Of a stretch of 11,792 bases of DNA, positions 1 through 7,849 are shown piece by piece. Origin of the DNA: Gloeopeniophorella convolvens. Taxonomy: Eukaryota; Basidiomycota; Agaricomycetes; Russulales. How positions within the stretch are numbered: position 1 is the first letter of the stretch; each line of letters starts with the position of its first letter. The notes beneath the pieces were generated by a model. That model worked only from the letters and a program-made list of their open reading frames with translations, made no database searches and had not been told where the DNA came from. Location of the stretch: positions 1-11,792 of the forward strand of contig WTXD01000348.1 of NCBI GenBank assembly GCA_022496205.1, read 5' to 3'. The position numbers and the translations under genes were made by a program.

Positions 1-720
1 CCCCACATCGTCCCCATGCACAGAAGTGCACAAGGCGGCCACCCCTTGTCAATCAGTCAGTCAGCTGGATCGGCAATCGAGTTAACCAAACAAGGCGAAT
101 TCTCGCGACTCGGGACTCGGTGGAACGTAGCTAGGTCGTCAGAAGGGACAGAAAGGGACTCGCCTTAAGGTGCATGCAACATCATGCTGAATCCATCGCG
201 CTGCCACTCTGTTCGAACCTCTTGGGAGCCTCAAAACCGCTGCTTTGGATCCGCTAAGTTCCACTGGCTGCTGCGATCACAGCCCGTATGGTCGGGACTA
301 GAGCCTAGAAATCGATGAAGGCATTAGTACGTATGAATCTTGGACGTGGCATGTACTTTGTTGAGGGATCTCGTGACCACAGGACCACCGAACGACGATA
401 CAGCCGATAAGCTTGTGGGTGTCTAACGTGCCGGGAAGTGAGGCGTGCGCATTCAATGAAGCTTGATGAGATGACAATGAACGCGGGAGGGCGGCGGCGG
501 TCGGGTCATCGAAAGTCCGCGTTTTGCCCCCATGGAATTCGTCGGAACTGTTGGCGAACGCTCCGCGACCCGCGACGAATATGAACATGTAAACCACGTG
601 CGGACTCCAACGTTGCCATGTGCCAGGCCAGCGCAGTTCGGGACCCTGGCAGGGCTTTCGCAGGGCGAAGGATGCGGAGAAGCCTTGCTCATTGTGTACG
701 GACTTCGTGGACCCGAGAAC
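1..720. repeat. Diverged tandem duplicate X, copy 1 (partner 3667-4550)
   Basis: The sequence CCCCACATC...ATGCACAGAAGTGCACAA opens both copies at 1 and 3667. Similarity continues with indels to AAACCACGTG (591-600 and 4415-4424) and beyond. Two perfect blocks stand out: 24 nt at 376-399 / 4214-4237 and 21 nt at 312-332 / 4143-4163. The offset changes from 3666 to about 3824 bases across the block. X2 has extra sequence at about 3850-4000. Copy 1 is cut by the window edge. Confidence 0.85.
254..720 (-). pseudogene. X1: spliced X-family gene copy with a frame break, 3' of ZnF1
   Basis: The family is unrecognised. A conserved frame carries FANSSDEFHGGKTRTFDDP (about 556-500), then after an indel SSFGGPVVTRSLNK. 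A 52-nt intron follows (356-305, donor GTACAT, branch-like TACTAAT, acceptor TTTCTAG) and a last exon reads ALVPTIRAVIAAASGT, ending at TAG 254-256. X2 matches all three pieces. Relative to X2, X1 lacks 5 bases between the first two pieces, which breaks the frame, so it is marked as a probable pseudogene. An ATG at 692 (MSKASPHPS) gives a different frame and is not conserved in X2. Real coding with another splice pattern cannot be excluded. Confidence 0.32.
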
Positions 721-1117
721 TAAGTAGTACTAACTGCCAGTGCCCCGGCCTGCAAAGGGCAGTGATCCGCTTATCCTACCTAATAAAAAAGCTTACGGAT
801 GTCGCCGGCATCGGCCGGTAAGCCTCTTATCTTATCCCATCTTATCGAAGCCGTTATAGCGACTGGGTCGTCGTAAGGGGCCAACTAGAGGCGGTGATCA
901 CAGCAGTATGGCATTTAGAAACATGATATCTTAATACATAAAGCGAGCCCGGCAGCCGGCCAGCGGCACGCGTATGTTGTCCTTCGCCCCGGCATTCCAT
1001 GTATCAACAATTTACACGATGTTCATGAACGCTACCTATGGATACAGTCATGATATGGAGAAGTGAATCAAATGAAGATCATAAGCATAAATAATTCGAA
1101 GAGAAGTGGCGGTGGAA
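721..1117. other. Intergenic region between X1 and ZnF1
   Basis: No gene is seen. It contains the GATAAG cluster and an inverted repeat, GCTTAC (791-796) with GTAAGC (818-823), around a GCCGGC-rich loop. A piece starting TAATAAAAAAGCTT at 781 resembles TAATAAAAGCTT at 10505, which could be a further trace of unit duplication. The ZnF1 3' UTR is expected here. Confidence 0.4.
826..846 (-). promoter_or_regulatory. Cluster of three GATAAG motifs
   Basis: On the minus strand GATAAG occurs three times in 21 bases (846-841, 836-831, 831-826). It lies upstream of X1 and downstream of ZnF1 in minus-strand order. Fungal GATA factors, such as the AreA/Nit2 nitrogen regulators, bind HGATAR sites, often clustered. 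Use by X1 is an inference. Confidence 0.35.
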
Positions 1118-2131
1118 TCAGAAAAGGTTGACGGTCTCCGGCTGCAGTGACGATCCGCCGACCTGAGCGCCAGGGTCATCTGGATAGAGGCGTGTCCACA
1201 GCCAAGGTTGGCTGCGGCACATCTTCGCGTTATGAAGCGCCGTTTCGATAGTCATTTTTCCTTCGACGAAGAGTTTCGCCAATTGATCTCCGTCGTAAGT
1301 CTTCCAAGAGTGAAGGGGGTTATGACAGGTTTTCGTGAGGTGAGCCAGCAGCAGGCCATCGCGATGTCCGCTCCAATCACAGCCAGGTTCGCGGCAAAGG
1401 AGGCTCTGGGGGAGGTGTTTCTCCCGTATATGACGCCTAAGCTCTTGTGGGCGGGAACATGGCTGGGAGCACAAAGGGCACGGATATTTGAACCTCTCTC
1501 TGTGGCTTGACCCTTGATTAATTGCGGCAGCGCGAGGGCGCTTGGTCGAGGTCGGCTTTTGCGCGGAGCGGTTGCTCGCATGACCGTCTGCCTTCCTAGG
1601 GGTTCTCCGGTCCTGCACAGCGCGACCCGACATGTGGTGACCTGGATTGAACACTGGTCCCGGGTGGTGGCCCAAGTAAGCCGGCCCCTGCGCCTTCCGA
1701 GTCAGGGGGGCTGTGCTGTGATCTGTGCCATTTGGTGTGCTCACGGGTAGCGAAAGATGGGCTGGGTCCACTGTTGCCGGCTCTTGGTAGTAGGTGGCTG
1801 TGGCTGAAGACAACCCGCCCCCGAATTGGTCGCTGATTTCGTATCCGCCGACTAACGACGCAACAGTCGGTTGCTGGGCTTGTGGATGGTTCCAAAAGCC
1901 ATGGGGTTGTTGTGGAGGGGGAAGAGGAGGTATGGCCTGAGATCGACGTGCATATTGGCCTTGCACACCATATGACAATACAGACGAGGGGGGTTGAAGG
2001 GTATATCGGTCATGCAACGAAAGATCAAGTAGAGTAATGTTTCGACTGTGTGGGAGTTCGCCCTGATCGTACGGGTCGTATAGTTCAGCGTTGGGAGAAA
2101 ACGGGAAGGGTTCCCCTTGTGCTGATGACAT
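1118..2131 (-). CDS. ZnF1: intronless two-finger C2H2 zinc-finger protein, 337 aa
   Basis: A single open frame starts with MSSAQ and ends with VNLF. Residues 1-210 are low-complexity and rich in P, Q, S, G and H, with a basic stretch at about 192-203 (KPTSTKRPRAAA) that could be a nuclear localisation signal. Finger 1 is C218-x2-C221-x12-H234-x4-H239. Finger 2 is C246-x4-C251-x12-H264-x5-H270; a Cys at 269 could replace the last His. A tail (about 275-337) carries a YD-x3-LA motif that recurs as YDAEALA in ZnF2 and YDAKELV in ZnF3. Tandem C2H2 fingers usually bind DNA in the nucleus, so a transcription regulator is the likely role; the targets are unknown. Length and finger position match the spliced models of ZnF2 and ZnF3. 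Unlike them, it needs no introns. ATG 2131 is chosen because it opens the full frame and starts with MSS, as ZnF2 does. Further 5' exons cannot be excluded. Confidence 0.85.
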   Translation of the reverse strand: MSSAQGEPFPFSPNAELYDPYDQGELPHSRNITLLDLSLHDRYTLQPPSSVLSYGVQGQYARRSQAIPPLPPPQQPHGFWNHPQAQQPTVASLVGGYEISDQFGGGLSSATATYYQEPATVDPAHLSLPVSTPNGTDHSTAPLTRKAQGPAYLGHHPGPVFNPGHHMSGRAVQDRRTPRKADGHASNRSAQKPTSTKRPRAAAINQGSSHRERFKYPCPLCSQPCSRPQELRRHIREKHLPQSLLCREPGCDWSGHRDGLLLAHLTKTCHNPLHSWKTYDGDQLAKLFVEGKMTIETALHNAKMCRSQPWLWTRLYPDDPGAQVGGSSLQPETVNLF

Positions 2132-2191
2132 CGTAAGGCTTGAGAAGCGAGGGAATCGGGGAGACCTTTTGCACAGTCAGCGACCGTCATC

Positions 2192-2200
2192 GGTTTTAAG
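2192..2200 (-). promoter_or_regulatory. Weak TATA-like box of ZnF1
   Basis: The minus strand reads CTTAAAACC about 65 bases before the ATG at 2131. It resembles the AAAACC context at the ZnF2 and ZnF3 boxes, but the TATA core is poor. Confidence 0.25.
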
Positions 2201-2222
2201 CAAGCCTACTTGCATACATGAA

Positions 2223-3330
2223 TCATTTGGTTTTGGCACACAACGCTGGCACCGCGGCGCCACACGCGTTGTGCGAATGCTGCACGGTGCCAGTAGAGTA
2301 TGAGATCCGACGGGGAAAGGTGCCTAAGATGCTCCTCTTTGCAATCAAAGGAGGCCAGCCGCAGCGCGCGGCTGGGCCACGACGCCAGGCCGGAAAACGT
2401 GGCTTCGGTGGGCCATCAAAACCGGGATCATAATACGAACCCGCGGAATGGCGAGGCGGGGCCATGCATCCCCCACCCAGATGGCTCGATGTTCCCATGG
2501 CACAGTGTTGCCAAGTGTGGCCCTTCGACCTTCTTCTCTCGAGGTTGACTCTACGCAAATGAGATGGGGTGAGATTGACCGCATCTAGATTTCCCGAGCC
2601 ATCGCACAAACCTTCTCAAAAGCCCAGCACTTCTGATTCAGTGGGCAGCGAAGCGGAGCGGCTGAGGAAACGACCCATACGGCGCCAGGAAGGCTGCCTT
2701 CAAGCTTGCGCATCGCAATCGTCGTGAGATTGTAGACAGCGTCCCTATATAGTGGTGGTTTCCAGTGAGTAGTGATACTCGTCGGCTGTGAAGGCGAAGG
2801 TAAGAGAATCACCGCTACAGCCACTGAACCGCGCCACCTTTGCCCGGAAAGGTCATCACTTACACCCGCGCCGCATGAATCGGCGCAGGCGCTGGCAGTG
2901 CCATGCTATAGCAGAAGGAGGCGGTGGTCAAGAGAAGCCCGCCGCCTCATGTCAACATGCTGGAAGGTAGGTGACTGCCAGCTGTATGCTGGCACGCCGG
3001 GTGGATTGGGGTTCAATACACGAACCTTGAAGGAAAAGATATTATGGCACTGATGGGTGGGTCGTCTGAGCCAAGGGTACCCGTTGCTGATGGGAAGTAC
3101 AACGTGGAGATATCGAAGGCGAAGAGACGGACCTCCATGCGCCTGCTGTAAGGCGCGACCGCCGGTGAAAATTTAACACCTGTGCATGAACTGGGAAGGT
3201 ATTCCCACGCCTGTGGGCTGAGTGGGCGCGGTCTGACGCGATGGGGTAACTTAGCATACCTGGCGCCGTCACTTTATCCGAGTAGCCTTGCTGAACGCTG
3301 GCCGGTCTAGTACTTCGAAGCAAATGACCA
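2223..3330 (-). pseudogene. Y1: diverged Y-like coding remnant upstream of ZnF1
   Basis: This stretch occupies the Y position relative to ZnF1. Near 2640-2610 the frame reads CWAFEKV after a possible acceptor (AATCAG), matching the Y2 motif EWAIEKV. Aligned with Y2, the reading frame then jumps by one base. The direct frame stops at TAG 2585-2587, while the shifted frame continues to 2223 through GNLDAVNLTPSHLRRVN, the counterpart of NNLVAAEAYANEPEKN in Y2. Further upstream are coding-like pieces such as VLNPNPPGVPAYSWQ (about 3010-2960) and DSLTFAFTADEYHYSLE (about 2800-2750), but I could not join them into one model. A frameshifted paralogue fits best; a functional gene with unusual splicing or an assembly indel is possible. 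The product is unrecognised. Confidence 0.3.
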
Positions 3331-3539
3331 CCCCAACAATTGATTCGACGACACCCTTGAACGAGATCAGAGCAGCCCGTAGACCACAGGTAGATCCCCG
3401 CAAGCTGCATCGGTTCATAATCAGTCCTATGGGACTGCCGTTGATTTCCAAGGCACGAGCAAAGTACCTCTGCAGTGAAGGAGATGTCTCCAATGCGCCA
3501 CCCTTCCGGCAAAAACAAGCGGCAAACCACTGCACACCC

Positions 3540-3749
3540 CTAGTGCTGGCGACGTGAGTCTTGCTGGTTCCTCTGGATCCATGGCAACCACAACCATCGG
3601 CCCTTATCAGAATATTGACCGTCATGTTGGTTAAACGTTTCCCCGCTTATGTCACCAATACGAGCTCCCCACATCCCCCATGCACAGAAGTGCACAATGC
3701 GGTCACCTCTAGCCAGTCGGTCAGCCCGATCTGCAATTGATGTAACCAA
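3540..3749 (-). other. Coding-like segment between X2 and Y1
   Basis: An open minus frame reads from VTSIADRADRLARGD to a TAG at 3540, with a tryptophan-rich part near GRWLWLPW. The first residues are partly kept at the left window edge, where LVNSIADPAD precedes a TGA (about 95-64). The segment is downstream of the X2 stop and may be an exon of another gene or chance coding in a duplicated flank. No family is recognised. Confidence 0.2.
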
Positions 3750-4550
3750 GCGAAGTGAATGTTCGGGACTCAGGAGGCAGAGGGTGGTTAGGTTATCAGA
3801 AGGGACTCACCCTCAGAAGGTGTAGGCGACATCATGTTGAGTCCCTGGTTCCAATATTGGATACTGAATTTTTGTCTTCAAAGGTTTTCCCGTGAGGCTT
3901 CAGTGTCAAGGTATTCGTCACCTATACTGCGAAGCGTGGTGGTTATTTGTCAAACTCAAGCAAGTGAAGGTATCTCCCACACCCCAATCACGCTGAGGGG
4001 TGTCGAAAGCAGTATCGCGTCACCACTCCGGTTAAACATCTTGGGAACCTCAAAGCCTCTGTTCGAGATCCGCTAGGCTCTACCGATTGCAATGCAATGC
4101 GGCGATTTCAACTGGCAGGGTCCCGGGGCTACGATTGACGAGTCGATGAAGGCATTAGTACGTGTGGATCTTACACATGCGCGCGGGCATGTGCTTGGTT
4201 GGAACATTTCGTAACCACAGGACCACCGAACGACGATGCAGTCAACCAGCTTGTGGATGGTTGACCCGTTGTGCTGGGAAGTGAGCGTGCGCATTGATGG
4301 GGTGACAATGAACGCGGGAGGGCGGCCGCCGCCGGGTCATCGATCATCCGCGTCTTGTCTCCATGGAGTTCGTCGGGATTATTGGCGAACACTCCGCGGC
4401 TAACATGAACATATAAACCACGTGCAGACACTTGCGTTGGACCAGCGTGGCAGATCGGGCCCTGGCAAGGCGTTTGCAGAGTGGAGGATACGGAGGGAAC
4501 TGGCTCGCATTGTGCACGGCTCCGTAGATGGGGAGCTACGCACACCAATG
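3667..4550. repeat. Diverged tandem duplicate X, copy 2 (partner 1-720)
   Basis: This is the second copy of the block at 1-720. The same order of conserved pieces is kept: the start motif, the branch-site block at 4143-4163, the 24-nt perfect block at 4214-4237, and the ATGGA[AG]TTCGTCGG region near 4363. An insertion of roughly 150 bases at about 3850-4000 is absent from copy 1. Confidence 0.85.
4080..4550 (-). CDS. X2: X-family gene of unknown function, 3' of ZnF2
   Basis: One frame is open from about 4548 to the splice donor. It runs through FANNPDELHGDKTRMIDDP and SSFGGPVVTKCSNQ without the break seen in X1. A short intron (4174-4129, GTAAGA...CGTAG, 46 nt, with a TACTAAT branch-like sequence) leads to a last exon reading VPGTLPVEIAALHCNR, ending at TAG 4080-4082. 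X1 has the matching last exon VPTIRAVIAAASGT. Conservation of the intron and both flanking exons supports a real spliced gene. No ATG lies in this frame at the 5' end, so an upstream exon is missing from the model or the copy is 5'-truncated. It is rich in A, P, S and H with no recognisable domain. It lies about 1.5 kb beyond the ZnF2 finger exon in transcription order, with the small retroposon-like insert between them. Confidence 0.36.
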
Positions 4551-5069
4551 GTGGTCAGTGATGTTCAATCCAAAAAAAGGAGCTCTGGTATTTTTATGCA
4601 ATTTCCGTGCCTTTTCAATTCATTCATTCTATTTTATCCCCATTTTCGAAATTCACGCGCGTGCACTAAGCGTAGCGGAAAGTGACGCGGACGCGTTGAG
4701 ACGTTGACGGGCACGCCTACTCGACCAGCAGCCCCACAGCACACACATATAGTATGTCTCGTGGCCATCGTGCTACATAGGGTTCTGTACCCAAGGCGCA
4801 CGTAAATGGATTCAAAAAAAAAAAAAAAAAAGAAAATGTCTCGTGGCCTGTCTATGGGTGTTCGTAATCGCACTGTCCCCGGACCCATATGTGCAATAGG
4901 CCCGCCTGGCACACGACGCTTCTCAGTGAACTTGGATTGAATTATCGCTCGCCGCGCCCAGCGTTGGTCTGAGAGGCCTTAGTGCGTACGACATATCTCT
5001 ATTCGAACATACTGTCAAGAGTGTATACCATCACCGTGTTATTCGTTCATCGGCACCTGGATCCTACCG
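4551..5069. other. Intergenic region between X2 and ZnF2
   Basis: No supported gene is seen. It holds the small A-tailed insert (4754-4848). From 4981 it holds the ZnF2 3' flank, which is shared with ZnF3. ORFs across the A-run only encode homopolymer phenylalanine on the minus strand. Confidence 0.5.
4754..4848 (+). mobile_element. Short poly-A-ended insert with 13-bp target-site-like repeats
   Basis: The 13-mer ATGTCTCGTGGCC occurs at 4754-4766 and again at 4836-4848. Between them lie 69 bases (4767-4835) ending in a run of 18 A (4814-4831) followed by GAAA. Direct repeats around an A-tailed insert are the usual mark of LINE-type reverse transcription and insertion. The insert has a GGG-TTCTGTA-CCC stem-loop (near 4781-4793) faintly like a tRNA T-arm, but no full tRNA. 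It is probably a truncated SINE or a processed small RNA copy. Confidence 0.6.
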
Positions 5070-6325
5070 TCATCGCACAAATTTGCGATTCGGGCCCCAA
5101 ATATCGCGCCTCCATTCAGTAGTCTTGCCCACCTCCATGACTCCTGCCTTCGCGTACACCTCTGTCCTCGCGCGCTCCGTAGCCACGCTGGGAGATATGT
5201 CCCTGTTGATTAACTGGGTCGCAAGTGCCTCGGCATCGTAAATATAGTACGCTTTGTCGAGTTTGTCACTGATGCCGTGTTTGCGTCCGAGATGATTCTG
5301 CAATGTATCCTTGCGATCACCTCTCCAGGTACAGCCCCATTCTGGGCAAAAGACACAGCATGGAAGGTGCAAGTACACATGGCGCTTACGTTCTTGCCGG
5401 CGGGCGGATATCTTCGGGCACAAGGGGCACTTAAACGCGCCGGCCCACGGTCCTCCGAGTCCGCCGCCGAAGCAGTGGGATAGCCACGGCAGTATTCAGC
5501 CCATCACGGTGCACGGGCGGCACTGGGAAGCCCAGAGGGGTGTCGTCTCTGTGAACCGCCATAATACCTGTGCGCCTTGACATCCCCTAAAGTCGGATGC
5601 ATCAGAGACCGGGCTTTGATTAGGGCAAAATGATTACACCACCTGATAGCGGGGTGGCTCTTGCAACGTCGGTGCACTAGGCACATGATCCTGCCCGCTT
5701 GTCAGGCGAACGTAAGGCGCCTGCAGAATCTCGAGCAGAAGGCCCGATGCAACGTCTTGGCCCCAAGCCCGCCGTCTGCTGACAGAACCGCAGGCATGGT
5801 TCCGGGCCTCAGGAAGAAGCGTTCGTGGATCTTGCCAGAAGCGAGGACCTGCGGAGACCGGAGACGGTATCACCTTCGAGACTGATCAGTAAGGAGCATA
5901 CGATCGAGATTGAAAGAAGAGTATACAGTATCCTCCGATAGTATCGTATCAATTATCGAGGATCCCTGACTAGATTGGTGTGGCCCAGAGACGGGATAAT
6001 GGCCCATCGGAGCACTTGCATTGGCATGTGGGAGCGCGCCCTTTACCACCTGGTTGGCCAATCCCGCATCGACGACCCCTCCCAAAAGTCGTGAGGCATC
6101 CTGTGGAGACCAAAGATGTTGTTGCAGGTCGGGGTACCCCTGTAGTGGCGGAGGCGAAGTCAACTAAGTGACACGGACGCTTGGGGGAGGAATCGGAGAA
6201 CTTACAAAGTACGGTTCAAAAGCGTACGATCCAAACACCGCCTCCCAGCCGCTGACGGCTCTGGACGCGTACATCTCGTCGGTCAAGTTGTTCGAGTTGT
6301 CCCTCGGATACGCGGAAGAAGACAT
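5070..6325 (-). CDS. ZnF2: spliced two-finger C2H2 zinc-finger protein, about 340 aa
   Basis: The model has five exons: 6325-6206, 6139-5927, 5873-5643, 5586-5488 and 5429-5070. The introns are 66 nt (donor GTAAGT, acceptor CTACAG), 53 nt (GTATAC...GAAG), 56 nt (GTGGTG...TTTAG) and 58 nt (GTGGCT...TTTAAG). All are phase 0 and the product is 40+71+77+33+119 = 340 residues. Finger 1 is C222-x2-C225-x12-H238-x3-H242 and finger 2 is C249-x4-C254-x12-H267-x4-H272. A conserved tail follows, with YIYDAEALA and an ATERA repeat-like helix. It is the tandem paralogue of ZnF3: exon 1 of each ends in a similar PY[FL] boundary and exon 2 of each carries xLQQ and LSE[DE] motifs. The role is probably nuclear DNA binding. 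Oddities are two acceptors ending in AAG and a GC-rich fourth intron; without intron 4 the frame would break twice before CPLC. Exon 3 corresponds to exons 3 and 4 of ZnF3 without their intron. The exon ends need RNA support; the finger exon is certain. Confidence 0.75.
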
Positions 6326-6449
6326 GGCATATGGGTGAAAACAAGTGATGAGGTAGAAGGTACGCGTTCTTGCACAAGCCCAGCGCACAGCAAGTTCCTA
6401 GAGACGGTGAGAGGCGAGAAGGGAAGGTAATCATTCTTTGTTGCGCTGG

Positions 6450-6456
6450 TTTTATG
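6450..6456 (-). promoter_or_regulatory. TATA-like box of ZnF2
   Basis: The minus strand reads CATAAAACC about 125 bases before the ATG at 6325. The surrounding bases are shared with the ZnF3 promoter. Confidence 0.4.
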
Positions 6457-6619
6457 TACGTTATCCAGTACCTCCGGTCTTGCCTTCCTGTATTCAGCAG
6501 TCAGCGTACTGGAAGTGACTTGCACCTGACACATCCTGCTCCGATCAGACAAACACCAATAAAGCCCTGGCACGGTGCCAACAGCCACCGACATGTTCAC
6601 CCCCATGCTGATCATCGAT

Positions 6620-7660
6620 TCACCTGCATGTCATATGCGCATATACTCGAAGATAACGGTGGTAGACGTACGAGTGTCCCATGGGAGTGGCGTGGCCTCC
6701 AGCCTGTGCCATGGCACTCGGCCTTGTCCTATGTAAGGCTCGGAGTTGAAGCTTAGATATCGATCCATCGATTCTTGCTATTTCATCCGCATTGGGTGGC
6801 ATATGCGACAAGGGTTGAACGGGAAAATGGGAAATGAACTTCCCACTTGTTCCAGCTACTAGATTTTTTTCGGGTTCATTTGCGTACGCCTCGGCAGCTA
6901 CTAGATTATTGAGCCTGGTGGCGGTGCTTCGCACCTTCTCAATAGCCCACTCTAAAACGTTCGTGCCTTGGGAGTACCTGCTTCGATGGCCTCATACCCC
7001 TCTTATCTGTCTCTTGCTATGCGGTAAAAAGACCTTTTCCAAGTCGATAGAATGGAATCAGTGCATTGCGTAGAAATTTTAAACGAAGTCAGACAAACCT
7101 GACCAGATACCTCCTTCGAGACCCCACCCCCGGTACAGCGAGTAGCAGAAAAAAAAAGGTAATCGATTCCGGTTGGGGTCCAATATGCGGTGGAGGTAGA
7201 AACGTTGTGCAGTCATGGCCATCCGACTTATACAACTCAGCGATCCTCTTGAACTGTTCAAATTAAAAGAGTAAGCTGTGAAGATGGTGCAATTGCCACC
7301 GCTAGGAACGTACATGTAGGAGTTCTGGACGTCTGAAGCAGGCCTGGAAAATCTGTGTAGTGGTGTCGGTGCTAGTGGAGCAGGGAGAACGACCGTAGGG
7401 TAGGCAAAGCTTACCATGGCACATGTAATCTCCGCGACGGGCAGAACCTAGCCCTTCTCCGGGTGCGCCGACTTGAAGCTAGGGAAGGGATTATGAGGCT
7501 TGGGTGCAAGTAAGCCAGGTCAACGGATCGATATTGAACGGGTCTCGCTGCCAAACCCCATGACAGTGCAATGATGGCACAGGCCAGGCCTCCGCCTTCG
7601 GAAGGAAAGCCCAGCTGAGCCCACTTCCCACGCCGCCGCAATCAGGGCCGCCCATTCACC
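6620..7660 (-). CDS. Y2: probable multi-exon gene of unknown function upstream of ZnF2
   Basis: I do not recognise the product. The last exon (about 6951-6620) is open and starts after acceptor TTTTAG at 6952, preceded by a 46-nt intron with donor GTATGA at 6997. It begins with a WAIEKV motif and ends in YAHMTCR. Upstream is a 39-nt exon (7352-7314) encoding IFQACFRRPELLH. It is bounded by a 62-nt intron (7414-7353, donor GTAAGC, acceptor CACAG) and a 60-nt intron (7313-7254, donor GTACGT, acceptor AACAG). The next exon starts FKRIAELYKSDGHDC. Y3 has the same small exon and introns, which argues for a real spliced gene. The first exon is unclear: conserved residues FKSAHPEKG run into a TAG, and no start codon is certain. 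No signal peptide or membrane segment is clear. The 5' part may be misread or decayed. Confidence 0.42.
7080..7660. repeat. Diverged tandem duplicate Y, copy 2 (partner 11000-11640)
   Basis: Shared pieces in order are TACAACTC[AC]GCGAT, TACATGTAGGAG (7311 and 11183), AATCTGTGTAGT, and CTTGAA..T.GGAAGG. The offset is about 3870 bases. Conservation is patchy but collinear across about 550 bases, including two splice junction pairs. Confidence 0.75.
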
Positions 7661-7849
7661 CTCTGACAATTAGTAACATCCGACCCCAGTCTGCGGGTTC
7701 TCCTAGGCTACACTTTCTCTGAGACGCGGCTTGATGCCACCCATGGATAGTCCTATGGATAGTTTGAGAGGTTCGCCCCCGAAGTCGTTGGCTACCGACA
7801 CTCATAGTCAATCATAAATTCAGGAAAGACCCTCCCAGCTAAGGACATC

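Larger units (their letters stand above)
4981..6456. repeat. Duplicated ZnF unit, copy A (partner 8968-10415)
   Basis: Homology between the ZnF2 and ZnF3 loci covers the exons and extends into both flanks. The 3' flank shares AGTGC...ACATATCT...CGAA at 4981-5030 and 8968-9015. The 5' flank shares CTGGTTTTAT around the TATA-like box (6446-6455 and 10405-10414). The copies are therefore a segmental duplication that included regulatory flanks, not a coding-only copy. Confidence 0.75.

Noticed and set aside
532..723. Plus-strand frame starting MEFVGTVGERS, with a similar start at 4363
   Set aside because: The X2 counterpart loses the frame after about 15 codons through a 7-base indel, whereas the minus frame FANxxDE...DDP is kept ungapped.
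3288..3557. Plus-strand 89-codon frame (MLNAGRSSTSKQ)
   Set aside because: Its composition is plausible, but it has no paralogue, no promoter and no support from the minus-strand arrangement. Open minus frames overlap it.
5423..5490. Two single-base deletions making ZnF2 a pseudogene
   Set aside because: A 58-nt GT-AG intron (5487-5430) restores phase 0 and gives a protein of the same length as its paralogues. It is kept as an alternative only.
7079..7417. Continuous 112-codon minus ORF containing SYMYVPSGGN, with a similar SYMYV in Y3
   Set aside because: The shared SYMYV comes from reading across the conserved donor GTACGT/GTATGT. The phase of the micro-exon and its introns explains the conservation better.
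7743..7763. Short direct repeat ATGGATAGT at 7743 and 7755
   Set aside because: Two 9-bp copies 12 bases apart are too short to call an element or a regulatory array.
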